The notes: a model not told the origin generated them from the letters alone. Counted from the first letter of the stretch, positions 28,049 through 37,210 are shown. The stretch is 64,000 nt of DNA from Oscillospiraceae bacterium CM (GCA_022870705.1 CP072107.1:556501-620500); one strand, 5' to 3'. Translations and numbers: made by a program.

Positions 28049-29170
28049 TCAGTTAAGCGAGAAGGTCGGGGCGCTCGTCTCCGTGATACGACGGGCGGCG
28101 CAATTTTTCTTTGCCAGCGCCTGCAAAAAGGCGTGCAAAAACTTTGACGTTTTCTCCGAGCAGTCAAAACCCACACTCTGCCTGCTGCCCTTGACGAATG
28201 AGAGCTTTCCGATGACGGAAGAGACGGTAAAAGTGCTCGACGCGACATAGCTTTTGTCGGGTAGCCAGTATATAAGGCCGCCGGAATCTGCCATGGCTTT
28301 AGCCGCTTTGGCATCGCTGCCGCCCGTCACAAGTAGTGTTTTGACCTTAGCCGCTTCAAACAGAAGGGCGGCGGCCTTCTGATACTCAGCATATGTCCCG
28401 TCAAGCAGACGGATGCCGATCGTATGGGCGGAGCAGGCCGCCCGGCGTAAGAGGTCTGCGTTGGGGGCTATTTCATCGGCTGAGACGAAAAATGTGCCTT
28501 TGACACGCGACGCGTCCAGCGCGTTCAAAATCGCGTCGAATTTACCGCCGGAAAGGTTCGAGAAGCTTAAAAAAACAGTAATATTGTCATTTGAGGCATC
28601 GTCCGACGCATCGGGGGAGGATGACGGGGAATCGCCGCCGGGTGACGGTTTAATACCCATATAATCATTATAATACGACTGCATTTTGTTTTTGTAGTAA
28701 GATGGGAAGGTCGGGTCATTTAAAACACAGTTTTTTTTGATGCGGACAACAGGTGCCGGATCTGCCTGAATGACAGACAGCGCAAGCCCGAAGTAACTGC
28801 AAACAAATTCGGCAGGGAGGAAAACCGTCCCGCCGGAGACGACGGCCGGCGTGAAATACTGCTGATTATCCTGGTCGACGACTGTCGCCTTCGGCAAATC
28901 AAACGTCAATCGTTTTGAGCCGGAGGAATATAAGAGAATGGTATCGAGGTTATTAGAAGCCGCAAAATAGATGCCCAGCTCGTCGGAGGAAAAGACCGTA
29001 TAATGCAGGTAGAGCCTGCCGCCGATATAGCGCGGCATCGTATTGCCTTTGAGCGGGAAAAGTGTGTCATTGACAGCAGTAAAGTAGACCGTATCCGTCG
29101 CCTTAACGGCAGGCGTCACAGCCAGAAGAAGACAGAAAAGCATGATGATGGCAACGGCCGTCTTTTTCAC
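28049..29170 (-). CDS. Exported protein with stalk-like domain and degenerate polysaccharide deacetylase domain
   Basis: 373 residues from GTG 29170, 7 nt after AGGAGG; longer in-frame extensions run into prmA and are discarded. Signal peptide residues ~1-24 (KKTAVAIIMLFCLLLAV). Residues ~35-160 resemble the copper-amine-oxidase-N-type surface domain (GGRLYLHYTVF, GGTVFLPAEFV). After a Ser/Asp/Pro linker, residues ~210-370 follow the NodB fold (VKGTFFVSADEI, IGIRL), but the metal Asp of TFDDG and one of the two His of the HxxxH motif are missing, so it is probably not a metal-dependent deacetylase. It may bind wall sugars. Upstream gene prmA is 55 nt away on the same strand. Confidence 0.75.
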   Translation of the reverse strand: MKKTAVAIIMLFCLLLAVTPAVKATDTVYFTAVNDTLFPLKGNTMPRYIGGRLYLHYTVFSSDELGIYFAASNNLDTILLYSSGSKRLTFDLPKATVVDQDNQQYFTPAVVSGGTVFLPAEFVCSYFGLALSVIQADPAPVVRIKKNCVLNDPTFPSYYKNKMQSYYNDYMGIKPSPGGDSPSSSPDASDDASNDNITVFLSFSNLSGGKFDAILNALDASRVKGTFFVSADEIAPNADLLRRAACSAHTIGIRLLDGTYAEYQKAAALLFEAAKVKTLLVTGGSDAKAAKAMADSGGLIYWLPDKSYVASSTFTVSSVIGKLSFVKGSRQSVGFDCSEKTSKFLHAFLQALAKKNCAARRITETSAPTFSLN

Positions 29171-29225
29171 ACAATAGCCTCCTGCTCTGAAACATTGATG
29201 CGGCAAGCCGCACAATTTTATTTTA

Positions 29226-30173
29226 TCACAGCGCGTGTTCAGAAACAACGGGGACGGCCGCGAACATGTGCCAGTCATCCGCTGTTTTGGCGGCGGTGAC
29301 GACAAGCCCTGCATCCGCCAAGGCTTTTCTGACGTCGTCCTGACGGCCGTCAATAATGCCGGAGCAGATAAAGACGCCGCCCGGTGCGAGCAGGCGGGGA
29401 ACATGAGTCGACAGCGGTATGATGACGTCGGCGATGATATTGGCAAACACGATGTCAAACCGTCTGCCGCCTGTTAGCGCTATCAGGAAATCTGGTGACA
29501 AAGCGTCTCCCGCCCGGACGGAAAGCCGGTCAGGCGATAAACCGTTGAGCGCGGCATTTTCAAGGCAGACAGTGGCGGCGTCATCGGCCATGTCACAACA
29601 GACGGCATGTTCGGCACCGAATAATAGCGCTGTGATGGCGAGGATACCGCTGCCGCAGCCGAGGTCGAGCACATTTTTGGCCGGGTGGCTTTCAAGGGCC
29701 TCCAGACACATGCGTGTTGAGGCGTGGGAGCCATTACCGAAGGCGTTTTTCGGTTCGAGACGTAAAATCGTCCGCCCTGAATTTTCCGGGACAGGTTCCC
29801 ATTCCGGGACGATTAAAAGATGGCTGCCGATTTCAAGCGGCTTAAAGTATTTCTTCCAATTGTTCAGCCAATCTTCGTCATGCACCTCTTTGACCAAAAA
29901 ATTTTGCCCGGGCAAGGCGGCACGGATTAAAGACAGACGGGTGCGGCCCTCGGCACTGTCCTCCACATAAAACTGCAGGGAGGTCGCGCCCTGCAGCGAT
30001 GATAAAACATCGTCATCCACGTAATCCCACGCGGTCGGATTGTTATCCAAAAAGGCGCGAACGGCAGATTCATCATTGACGACGAGACCCTCAATGCCAA
30101 GGTCCTCAAGGTTTTCACTCAAACCGTCAAGCGCTTGCGGCGTTGTTGGGACAGTTATTTCAAGCCAGTTCAT
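29226..30173 (-). CDS. prmA: Ribosomal protein L11 methyltransferase
   Basis: 315 residues. SAM-dependent methyltransferase modifying ribosomal protein L11. N-terminal substrate domain (~1-100) and C-terminal Rossmann domain with the SAM loop VLDLGCGSGILAI (~167-179), and the NPPF-like position replaced by ANIIAD, as usual in PrmA. GxGxHxxT-type segment FGNGSHASTRMCLE precedes the loop and is characteristic of PrmA. Start codon at 30173 has GGAGGAA upstream. Confidence 0.93.
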   Translation of the reverse strand: MNWLEITVPTTPQALDGLSENLEDLGIEGLVVNDESAVRAFLDNNPTAWDYVDDDVLSSLQGATSLQFYVEDSAEGRTRLSLIRAALPGQNFLVKEVHDEDWLNNWKKYFKPLEIGSHLLIVPEWEPVPENSGRTILRLEPKNAFGNGSHASTRMCLEALESHPAKNVLDLGCGSGILAITALLFGAEHAVCCDMADDAATVCLENAALNGLSPDRLSVRAGDALSPDFLIALTGGRRFDIVFANIIADVIIPLSTHVPRLLAPGGVFICSGIIDGRQDDVRKALADAGLVVTAAKTADDWHMFAAVPVVSEHAL

Positions 30174-30241
30174 GATTCCTCCTGAAGCGCAGCGCGCGGT
30201 GCGCCGAGCGATTGAATAAAAAAAGGGCGCACAGCCCTCTT

Positions 30242-30874
30242 TTAAAACGCTTGTGTGTTGAAACCTTTTTCCTCCAGCAACGCCAGGATGATGGAGACGG
30301 CGGCGGAAATGCCGACGGTGGAGGTGTTAATCACCAAGTCGTAATTATGGATATTGCCCCAGTTCTGGCCGGTATAATATTTATAGTAATTGGCGCGGCT
30401 TTTATCAATACGCCTGATTTTTTCAAGCGCTTTTTCCGCCGGGAAGCCGTATTCCGAAACGGCGCGAGAGGCTCTGTCGGCAAGTGTCGCGGAAAGATAG
30501 ATTTTGATGACGGCGGGGTCGTCCTTCAAAATATAATCGGCGCAACGGCCGACAATGACACAGCTGTTTTTGGATAGTTCCCGAAGAACCAGCGCCTCAG
30601 ACTGAAATGTTTTATCGTTAACGGGTGTATCAAAGAAAGCCGAGACGGTCAGAGCGTCATACGATGCTTCGGCGGGAAAATTATATAACAGGCTGCTCGG
30701 TATATGCTCTTCACTTTGTTCAACGAGATCATATGGCAAGCCGCTTTTTTCGACGGCAAGCCGGATGATTGCTTTGTCATAAAACTCAACGCCAAGCCGC
30801 GCGGCGAGCTTTTCTCCGACTTGTCTGCCGCCGCTGCCAAATTCACGGCTTATTGCGAGAATGAATTTTTCCAT
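30242..30874 (-). CDS. Cytidylate kinase-like family protein
   Basis: 210 residues from ATG 30874 after GGGAGGA. P-loop variant ISREFGSGGRQVGEKLA at the N-terminus is typical of the cytidylate-kinase-like family (AAK-type, Pfam cytidylate kinase 2) common in Clostridia. VIVGRCADYIL and a lid with basic residues (RRIDKSRANYYKYYTG) follow. True substrate is unknown; canonical Cmk has a different P-loop (GPAGAGKS). Head of a minus-strand group with prmA 68 nt downstream. Confidence 0.85.
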   Translation of the reverse strand: MEKFILAISREFGSGGRQVGEKLAARLGVEFYDKAIIRLAVEKSGLPYDLVEQSEEHIPSSLLYNFPAEASYDALTVSAFFDTPVNDKTFQSEALVLRELSKNSCVIVGRCADYILKDDPAVIKIYLSATLADRASRAVSEYGFPAEKALEKIRRIDKSRANYYKYYTGQNWGNIHNYDLVINTSTVGISAAVSIILALLEEKGFNTQAF

Positions 30875-31069
30875 AAGTCCTCCCGGGAGCATAGCCACCT
30901 GCTGATAATGCAAAGCTCATTTTCAATGCTACCTTTTTTAAGTAATCATATCATACTTCAGATTGAATTCAATGAATTTTTATATGTATGCGCCTCAAAA
31001 AAACTTTACATTTGCAGGGACGTATCTTACTATGGAATGAGATTCCAGACAGACTTGGAGGTGTTCATC

Positions 31070-32305
31070 TTGCTGAACGAACTTTTGCAGCGAGATTTTA
31101 TCTATTTAGACGGTGCGATGGGTTCCCTGCTGCAGAGCAAGGGTCTTAAGGGGGGCAAGCGCCCAGAAACAATGAACATGACGGCCCCCGAGGCCGTTTA
31201 TGAGATTCACAGGCAGTATGCCGATGCCGGTAGCGATATTCTGTTTGCCAATACATTCGGCGCAAACGAGCGCGCCATGAGATCAACAGGCTATTCCGTT
31301 TCGGAGATCATTACGGAGGCTATCGGTATCGCCAAAAAAGCCGGTGGGGGCAAAACGCTGACGGCGCTGGATATCGGACCGACCGGCGTGTTTATCAAGC
31401 CTTTCGGGAAGCTGACGTTTGAGGAGTCATACGCCCTGTACCGTGAGGAAGCGACGGCCGGGGAAGCGGCGGGGGCGGACCTTGCCGCCATTGAGGCGAT
31501 GAGCGACCTGCTGGAAATGAAGGCAGCTATTCTTGCCGTTCGGGAAAATACGAAGCTGCCGATTTTTGCAACGATGACGTTTGAAAAAAGAGGACGCACT
31601 TTTACCGGGTGCAGGCCGGAAAGCTTTGCCGTTATGGCAGAGCGGCTCGGCGTTACGGCTGTCGGTATCAACTGTTCGCTATCGCCGAAGGATATCTACC
31701 CGGCGGCTGAAAAAATCGCGCGGATAACAGCGCTGCCTCTCATTGTCAAGCCAAACGCGGGTCTCCCCAACGGCTTGACGAAAAAGTACGATACAGATGC
31801 CGGTGATTTTGCCGAACAGATGGCAATGTATGCTGCTCTCGGCGTCAAAATCGTCGGCGGCTGCTGTGGCACAACACCAGAATATATTGATGCACTCCGC
31901 CGTGTTTACGCATCTTTGAAGCCGCAGGTATTTCAAAAAGAGACAGGGCTCTTCATATGCGCACCGATGCACACGGAAAGCCTCGACGATTACACGTTTG
32001 AACGCCCGCAGGTTGGTGAAGGAATGGTGCCCGAGAGCACTGTTAACATGGCTTTGGAGCAGGACGACAACGGCGCACGCATCATCATGGTGTGCCTGCC
32101 AAAGTCGCCTGAGCAGGCTCTCGATGCCCTGCGTGCCGTTGTGGAGCAATGCGACAAGCCGCTCCATCTCATTTCTGACAGCACCGAAGCCCTCTCGGCT
32201 GCTCTGAGGGAAGTGCCCGGCATTGCCGCCGTTACAAGCCCTAAAGGGAATACGGCGGCGCTCTCGAATGCAGAAACGGGCTTTGGGGCCGTTATTTTAC
32301 AATAG
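31070..32305 (+). CDS. Homocysteine S-methyltransferase family protein (MetH N-terminal-like)
   Basis: 411 residues from TTG 31070, 6 nt after GGAGGTG; the open frame extends further upstream into non-coding sequence. Residues ~1-290 form the Hcy-binding barrel: FIYLDGAMGSLLQ, NTFGAN, GINCS with the first zinc Cys, and GGCCGTTPEYI with the Cys pair. The remaining ~120 residues are unlike the methylene-THF/pterin domain and lack cobalamin-binding motifs, so this is not complete MetH. It could be a homocysteine methylase using another methyl donor, or part of a split MetH. Followed 20 nt later by a DUF1015 gene. Confidence 0.82.
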   Translation: MLNELLQRDFIYLDGAMGSLLQSKGLKGGKRPETMNMTAPEAVYEIHRQYADAGSDILFANTFGANERAMRSTGYSVSEIITEAIGIAKKAGGGKTLTALDIGPTGVFIKPFGKLTFEESYALYREEATAGEAAGADLAAIEAMSDLLEMKAAILAVRENTKLPIFATMTFEKRGRTFTGCRPESFAVMAERLGVTAVGINCSLSPKDIYPAAEKIARITALPLIVKPNAGLPNGLTKKYDTDAGDFAEQMAMYAALGVKIVGGCCGTTPEYIDALRRVYASLKPQVFQKETGLFICAPMHTESLDDYTFERPQVGEGMVPESTVNMALEQDDNGARIIMVCLPKSPEQALDALRAVVEQCDKPLHLISDSTEALSAALREVPGIAAVTSPKGNTAALSNAETGFGAVILQ

Positions 32306-32324
32306 AGATACAGGAGATAAAATC

Positions 32325-33554
32325 GTGAGAAAAAGTGCCTTTTTCCCGGCTGATATTCTGTTGCCCGTACGGGCTGATCTTGAGACCTGGAGCGTGGTTG
32401 CCTGCGATCAGTTTTCCTCGGAACGCGACTATTGGGAGCGCGTTCAAACGACCGTCGGCAATCGCCCGTCAACGCTGCACCTGATTGTCCCGGAGGTTTA
32501 TCTTGACACGGTGGACTTGACGCAGAGCGCCGGGCAAATCGGCGGCACGATGGCGACATATTTGAAAAACGGCATTTTTAAAACGGTTGAAAACGCTTTC
32601 ATTTATGTGGAGCGGACCATATCGGATGGGCGCGTCCGCCGCGGCCTCGTCGGCATGCTTGATTTGGAAGCCTACGATTACATACCCGGTTCACGCGCAC
32701 TTGTTCGCGCCAGCGAAAAAACGATCACAGCGCGGTTGCCGGCCAGAATCGCGGTGCGCCGCGCTGCTGCGCTGGAAGTGCCGCATATTATGGCGCTCAT
32801 TGACGACAGACAGGCCCGTGTTATTGAGCCGCTTGCTGACAAAACAGGCGATTATGAACTGCTGTATGATTTTACGCTGATGGAGGGTGGTGGCGCTATC
32901 AAGGGCTGGCGCGTACCCCCGGTGGATGCCACGCACATTTCCGAAGCGCTTTCGGCGTTGACGGACGGCGACGGGGCGCAGATGATCATCGGTGACGGGA
33001 ACCACTCGCTGGCTTCGGCAAAGGGATATTGGGATGAGATGAAAACGGGGCTGCCGGAGTCTGCGCGGGAGAATCACCCGGCCCGGTATGCTCTTGTTGA
33101 GGTCAACAACGTTTACGACCCGGCAATTACCTTTGAGGCGATCCATCGCATTGTGTTCGATATTGACACGGATCGCCTTCTCGATGAGATGGCCCGCCAG
33201 CTGCCGTTTGACGACGGCGGTTATGCCGTTGATTGGATTACGGGGGACGGGCGCGGTCGCATCGCGATCAGGGCCGGGTGCGTCGCTGAGCTGATTGAGC
33301 TGTTGCAGACGTTCCTCGATCAGTTCGTCGAGAAAACAGGCGGAACAATTGACTATATTCATGGTGAATCGTCACTCACCACCCTTGCGTCTGAAGCGGG
33401 CAATATCGGCTTTTTGCTGCCGACAATGGACAAATCGGACTTCTTCAAAACGGTTTTGACGGGCGGCGTTTTCCCCAAAAAAAGCTTTTCAATCGGCCAC
33501 GCGCGGGACAAGCGCTACTATCTTGACTGCCGTGCGATCCGGCCCGGCCTCTAA
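32325..33554 (+). CDS. DUF1015 family protein
   Basis: 409 residues from GTG 32325, 9 nt after AGGAG; the earlier in-frame start at 32223 overlaps the preceding gene. Member of the DUF1015 family widespread in anaerobes, with FFPADILLPV near the start and GDGNHSLASAKGYW in place of the family DGNHR motif. Biochemical role not established; the conserved Asp-Gly-Asn-His suggests an enzyme. Probably cotranscribed with the homocysteine methyltransferase-like gene. Confidence 0.87.
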   Translation: MRKSAFFPADILLPVRADLETWSVVACDQFSSERDYWERVQTTVGNRPSTLHLIVPEVYLDTVDLTQSAGQIGGTMATYLKNGIFKTVENAFIYVERTISDGRVRRGLVGMLDLEAYDYIPGSRALVRASEKTITARLPARIAVRRAAALEVPHIMALIDDRQARVIEPLADKTGDYELLYDFTLMEGGGAIKGWRVPPVDATHISEALSALTDGDGAQMIIGDGNHSLASAKGYWDEMKTGLPESARENHPARYALVEVNNVYDPAITFEAIHRIVFDIDTDRLLDEMARQLPFDDGGYAVDWITGDGRGRIAIRAGCVAELIELLQTFLDQFVEKTGGTIDYIHGESSLTTLASEAGNIGFLLPTMDKSDFFKTVLTGGVFPKKSFSIGHARDKRYYLDCRAIRPGL

Positions 33555-33559
33555 AATAC

Positions 33560-33583
33560 AACAGCGCCTGTCAAGGCGCTGTT
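33560..33583. terminator. Hairpin between convergent DUF1015 and murI genes
   Basis: Stem AACAGCGCC / GGCGCTGTT; on the minus strand it is followed by GTATTTT, so it likely serves murI. Confidence 0.7.
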
Positions 33584-33630
33584 GGCTGATGGATAAAAGA
33601 ATATGGCAGCTGGATTTCATCTCAGGCAGC

Positions 33631-34404
33631 TTAAGCTGTACCGTCTAAACGGCGGAGCAGCGAGGCATATTTCTGGAGTGTCGCGGCGTCCGTGACGGCG
33701 CGGCCGGAATGGCAGTAGGTGATGGCGCCGCTGCCCCCAACAGCCTCCGGGTTGCCGCCCAGCGCATCAAGAAGCCTGTTAACCGTTCCTTTGTTGCCGT
33801 CAATGACCTCAATGGCGGGATGCAGCAGCGCCTTGAAAACCGGCGCAAAAAAAACGAAATGTGTGCAGCCGAGAACAACAGCCTGATAGTGGCTTAAATC
33901 AAACGGGGAGAGAGCATCGTTCAGGTACGCCTTGACGGCAGGCGTGTCAAAATCCAGCTTCTCGGCAAATTCAACAAGCCCCGGCAACGGGAGAAAATCG
34001 ACAATGTCTTCACAGTCTAAACGCGTGATCAGCCGTTTAAGTTTGTCCTGCTTCAGCGTCAGCGCCGTAGCGGTGACGAGAATCCGCTTGCCCTTATGGT
34101 TTTCGACAGCGGGCTTGACAGCCGGTTCCATGCCGATTATTGGAATGTCGAACTTTTGCCGAAGCGCCTCTATGGCGACGCTGGTAGCCGTGTTGCACGC
34201 GATGACAAGGGCACCGACGCCGAGCCCAGTCAGGCTATCGGCCGCCTTAAAGACATATTCTTTGACGGCGCTTGCCGTTTTTGCACCATAGGGTACGTTA
34301 TCAATGTCCGCATAATAGACATAGTCTGCCTTCCGGATGGTCTTGAGCGATTCGTGCAGAACCGTCAGACCGCCGATGCCGGAATCAAAAAACCCGATGA
34401 GCAT
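33631..34404 (-). CDS. murI: Glutamate racemase
   Basis: 257 residues. Makes D-glutamate for peptidoglycan. FFDSGIGGLTVL start, first catalytic Cys in ACNTATS (~residue 70), second in LGCTHFVF. Start taken at ATG 34404 as the protein family begins close to the IGFFDSG motif; an in-frame ATG at 34440 would add 12 residues and neither has a clear ribosome site. Single gene separated from the ddl-murF pair. Confidence 0.93.
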   Translation of the reverse strand: MLIGFFDSGIGGLTVLHESLKTIRKADYVYYADIDNVPYGAKTASAVKEYVFKAADSLTGLGVGALVIACNTATSVAIEALRQKFDIPIIGMEPAVKPAVENHKGKRILVTATALTLKQDKLKRLITRLDCEDIVDFLPLPGLVEFAEKLDFDTPAVKAYLNDALSPFDLSHYQAVVLGCTHFVFFAPVFKALLHPAIEVIDGNKGTVNRLLDALGGNPEAVGGSGAITYCHSGRAVTDAATLQKYASLLRRLDGTA

Positions 34405-34545
34405 GCAGGACACCCCAAACGTATAGACTCGATTTGCCATTTTATCATACTAGCAACCCGAAAGCCTGTCAACAGAGCATAACGGGCAAATAATCAGAAT
34501 GCTTTGTGCGCAACATGATGAGACAGCCATCAAAGGAGAAGAATT

Positions 34546-34926
34546 ATGACGGAAACGGAAGCTTTCACGACAATTGACGCTTATATGAGCGAATTTCCGG
34601 CAGAGATCCAGGCCCGGCTTTCGGAGATGAGACGGATAATCCATGAAGAGGCCCCACAGGCAACGGAAAAAATCAGCTATCGGATGCCGACATTTTATTA
34701 TTTCGGCAATCTCGTCCATTTCGCGGCTTTTAAAAAGCATATCGGATTTTTTCCGGGAGCTGACGGCATTGAGATGTTTAAAGACAAGTTGACTGCGTAT
34801 TCCTGGTCAAAAGGCGGTGTGCAGTTTCCGTACGAAAAGCCGCTTCCGGAAGCACTGATTCGTGAAATCGTGGCGTTTAGGCTCCGACAGAACGAAATGA
34901 AAGCGCCGAAAAATCGGCGCCGCTGA
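34546..34926 (+). CDS. DUF1801 (YdhG-like) family protein
   Basis: 126 residues, full domain length. Family pattern: AYMSEFPAEIQARLSEMRRIIHEEAPQATEKISYRMPTFYY (beginning AYMSEFP, then KISYRMP) and HIGFFPG, ending in an RLRQN basic tail. YdhG-type proteins have a frataxin-like fold and some are described as iron chaperones; function here is not shown. AAAGGAGAAG ribosome site. Convergent with the TetR gene after it. Confidence 0.87.
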   Translation: MTETEAFTTIDAYMSEFPAEIQARLSEMRRIIHEEAPQATEKISYRMPTFYYFGNLVHFAAFKKHIGFFPGADGIEMFKDKLTAYSWSKGGVQFPYEKPLPEALIREIVAFRLRQNEMKAPKNRRR

Positions 34927-34945
34927 GTGTGTTATTCTTTTAAGG

Positions 34946-35578
34946 TTATATGTCGTCTTCAGGCAGCTCGATACGATTTTTCAAAAACATTGGAGCGACG
35001 AGCCGGTAATCGGGAAGATTTGCGGCAATATCACGCGTGGCGTAATAGATGGCCAGACCGTTCACGCTTGTCCAAAAAAGGATGGACAGCTCCATAGGGT
35101 CGCCCTCGACAATGCTGTTTTCTTCCTGACCTTTTTTGAAAATTTCGGCCATGATACGATAGCAGATATCGCGCTTTTTATTCAGTGCCGCCTGCGCCTC
35201 GGCGGAAATGTCTGCCTGATAAGTAGCCTGCGCAATCATTCGGCATGTCTGACGAAAGCGATAGCTTGTTTCGATCGTTTTGAACAGAATTTTCAGCGCG
35301 TACATGATTTTTTCACCATAGGGGCGGCTCATGTCCCGAACGTAGCGCGCTGTTTCATTAATGCGCTCGAGCGCGTCATTCACCAAGTCGACATAAATTG
35401 CTTCTTTTGATGGATAATAATAGTAAAGGAGCCCTTGTGAAATGACCGCTGTTTCGGCAATATCCTGTATCCGCGTGGCGGCATACCCTTTTTGGGAGAA
35501 CTGATTGAGGGCCTCCGTTAAAATCAGCTCTCGTTTGGCGTCTCGAATACGCTTGTTCTGCTCTTTTGTCCGTGCCAT
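34946..35578 (-). CDS. TetR/AcrR-family transcriptional regulator
   Basis: 210 residues. N-terminal helix-turn-helix (residues ~15-62: ILTEALNQFSQKGYAATRIQDIAETA, seen as ALNQFSQKGYAATRIQD, and SQGLLYYYYPSKEAIY). The C-terminal ligand domain is not assigned. Its own promoter overlaps a TTGAA-N6-TTCAA operator-like inverted repeat, so autoregulation is likely. The target genes are not clear: the divergent vanZ-like gene begins ~280 nt away and has a separate promoter. Confidence 0.92.
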   Translation of the reverse strand: MARTKEQNKRIRDAKRELILTEALNQFSQKGYAATRIQDIAETAVISQGLLYYYYPSKEAIYVDLVNDALERINETARYVRDMSRPYGEKIMYALKILFKTIETSYRFRQTCRMIAQATYQADISAEAQAALNKKRDICYRIMAEIFKKGQEENSIVEGDPMELSILFWTSVNGLAIYYATRDIAANLPDYRLVAPMFLKNRIELPEDDI

Positions 35579-35672
35579 TGGTTGTCACCATCCATCTGCC
35601 GGGTCGCGCCGCCCCGTTTGACCAGATTGGCTAACCCTGTATTCAAATTCACGGCACTGCGTACACAGAGTG

Positions 35673-35715
35673 TTGAATATAAGTTCAATATATGCCGCGT
35701 TGCCAAATTTGTCAA
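35673..35715 (-). promoter_or_regulatory. TetR gene promoter with overlapping operator-like repeat
   Basis: On the minus strand: TTGACA (35715-35710), 17-nt spacer, TATATT (35692-35687). Inverted repeat TTGAACTTATATTCAA (35688-35673) starts within the -10 box and covers the transcription start, a classic position for a self-repressing TetR protein. Confidence 0.72.
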
Positions 35716-35785
35716 GTTTTTTAACGTATTCAAAGGACTGACGCAAAAAAGCATCTCCATATCCTATTTTGCCATAAGCGGCATG

Positions 35786-35814
35786 TTGAGATTGGCAGAA
35801 AATTGACATATAAT
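35786..35814 (+). promoter_or_regulatory. Sigma-A promoter for the VanZ-like gene
   Basis: TTGAGA (35786-35791), 17-nt spacer, TATAAT (35809-35814). The -10 box sits in AATTGACATATAAT, a string also found at 18011-18024 upstream of the Tyr-rich gene. Confidence 0.7.
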
Positions 35815-35861
35815 AGAATTAAAATTTTGATCGGTTGGTGAAGTGTTTGGACAGAGATCGC

Positions 35862-36293
35862 ATGAAACGGATTATCATAATTGAGCTAATGGCGATTTAC
35901 ATAATAATATTGCTGAGAATTACGGTTTTTCGACATGACTTTTTTCGACATAGGTTGTTTGAGAACGGACAAGTCAACCTGATTGTCTTCAAGGTCTATT
36001 TCGAGATTTTAATGGAAAAGAATTATCTGTTTTTTATCTACCTTTTCGTTGGCAATATTGTCTCTTTCATGCCGCTTGGCTTTCTGCTGCCGTTTATTGC
36101 AAAAAAAGATATCACGCTGCCTTTTGTCGTTCTAACGGGCGGTTTTGTTTCCCTTGTTATTGAGGTGTCGCAGTATGTGTTTGGGACAGGCGAGAGTGAG
36201 CTTGATGATATTTTGCTCAACACCATCGGGGCTGTGTTAGGGTTTCTGTTATATCGGTTGTATCAACGCTATCAAAATAAACGAGCCGAATAA
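35862..36293 (+). CDS. VanZ-family membrane protein
   Basis: 143 residues from ATG 35862 (earlier GTG/TTG starts in frame possible). Four membrane helices; the VanZ-type motif GNIVSFMPLGFLLPF in helix 2 and SLVIEVSQYVFGTGESELDDILLNTIGAVLGF (begin SLVIEVSQY, then DDILLNTIGAVLG) in the second half. VanZ proteins are linked with teicoplanin tolerance, but most chromosomal members have no known role. No vancomycin-resistance genes nearby. Confidence 0.9.
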   Translation: MKRIIIIELMAIYIIILLRITVFRHDFFRHRLFENGQVNLIVFKVYFEILMEKNYLFFIYLFVGNIVSFMPLGFLLPFIAKKDITLPFVVLTGGFVSLVIEVSQYVFGTGESELDDILLNTIGAVLGFLLYRLYQRYQNKRAE

Positions 36294-36395
36294 GCAAAAA
36301 AAGTACGAGAGAAACGGGCCTTGTTTTCAATAGAAAGAAATAGGGGAACGAATTGGATACCAATCACGGATGAATTCAAAAGGCAGCGGAGAAAT

Positions 36396-36923
36396 ATGAA
36401 AAACAATATCATTTTAATCGGTATGCCGGGCGCCGGGAAAAGCACCGCCGGTGTGATTCTGGCCAAAACGCTCGGCCTTGGGTTTGTCGATACGGATATT
36501 CTCATCAGTAAGCAGTGCGGCATGACACTTCAGAAGTATATTGACACGTATGGTATTGTCGATTTTCTCAAAGCAGAGGAGCACGCGGCACTGACACTTG
36601 ATTGTGAAAACACCGTGATTGCGACGGGCGGCAGCATGGTTTTGTCGGATATCGCGATGCAGCATCTGGGGAGCGGATCGGTAACGGTTTTTATTGATGT
36701 GCCACTGGCTGTTTTGACACGGCGGCTGCGAAATATCAAAACGAGGGGAATCGTACTGCGACCGGGACAGACGATATCGGGAGTTTATTCGGAACGCCAA
36801 CCGCTTTACCGCCGGTATGCCGATTTGACTGTCCCGACTGACGTGAGAAAAAGGCTTACACTGGAGGGCATCGTGGCGGAAATCCTTGTGGCGCTGAAAA
36901 AGTTTTGCTTGGAAATGGAGTGA
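36396..36923 (+). CDS. aroK: Shikimate kinase
   Basis: 175 residues from ATG 36396 (CGGAGAAAT upstream); an upstream ORF start at 36321 is not needed. Walker A GMPGAGKSTAG, substrate-binding DTD (VDTDILI), GGS (ATGGSMV) and a lid with RLRNIKTRGIVLRPG, then the final adenine-binding R-Q-P-L-Y region. Phosphorylates shikimate in aromatic amino acid synthesis. No other aro gene adjacent. Next gene begins 9 nt later. Confidence 0.9.
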   Translation: MKNNIILIGMPGAGKSTAGVILAKTLGLGFVDTDILISKQCGMTLQKYIDTYGIVDFLKAEEHAALTLDCENTVIATGGSMVLSDIAMQHLGSGSVTVFIDVPLAVLTRRLRNIKTRGIVLRPGQTISGVYSERQPLYRRYADLTVPTDVRKRLTLEGIVAEILVALKKFCLEME

Positions 36924-36931
36924 GCGGACGT

Positions 36932-37171
36932 ATGAGCCTGACGCGTATTTTATTCATTGCCATTTGCGTTATAGTGGCCGCCGTTTTGATACTGTTTGGC
37001 TCGGTCGTTCAGAAAAATGGGTTGAACGCAACCTTTTCCAAAGCTTTCGGCACTGAGGCGGACGGCGAAAAGCGCCGATGGCTGAAGCTGCCAAAAAATG
37101 CCGGAAGTTATATGACAATCGCGCTTTTATTGAGCGCTTTAATTTTATTTTTGATATTTTTGAAGCGGTAA
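36932..37171 (+). CDS. Small two-helix membrane protein
   Basis: 79 residues from ATG 36932. Two hydrophobic helices (~4-23 and ~58-78) around a charged middle (TEADGEKRRWLKLPKN). Not recognised. It sits 9 nt after aroK and 40 nt before the M24 peptidase gene, so it is probably part of one transcript. Confidence 0.65.
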   Translation: MSLTRILFIAICVIVAAVLILFGSVVQKNGLNATFSKAFGTEADGEKRRWLKLPKNAGSYMTIALLLSALILFLIFLKR

Positions 37172-37210
37172 GCGGCGTTTTGCGCTGTGATAATAGTTTT
37201 TGGAGGAACA

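Noticed and set aside
32691-33362. 223-codon minus-strand frame opposite the DUF1015 gene
   Set aside because: Antisense shadow; the plus-strand product has clear family motifs.
35801-35814. AATTGACATATAAT, also at 18011-18024, as a special regulatory site
   Set aside because: Could be chance overlap of a -10 box with TTGACA; only two cases in the window.
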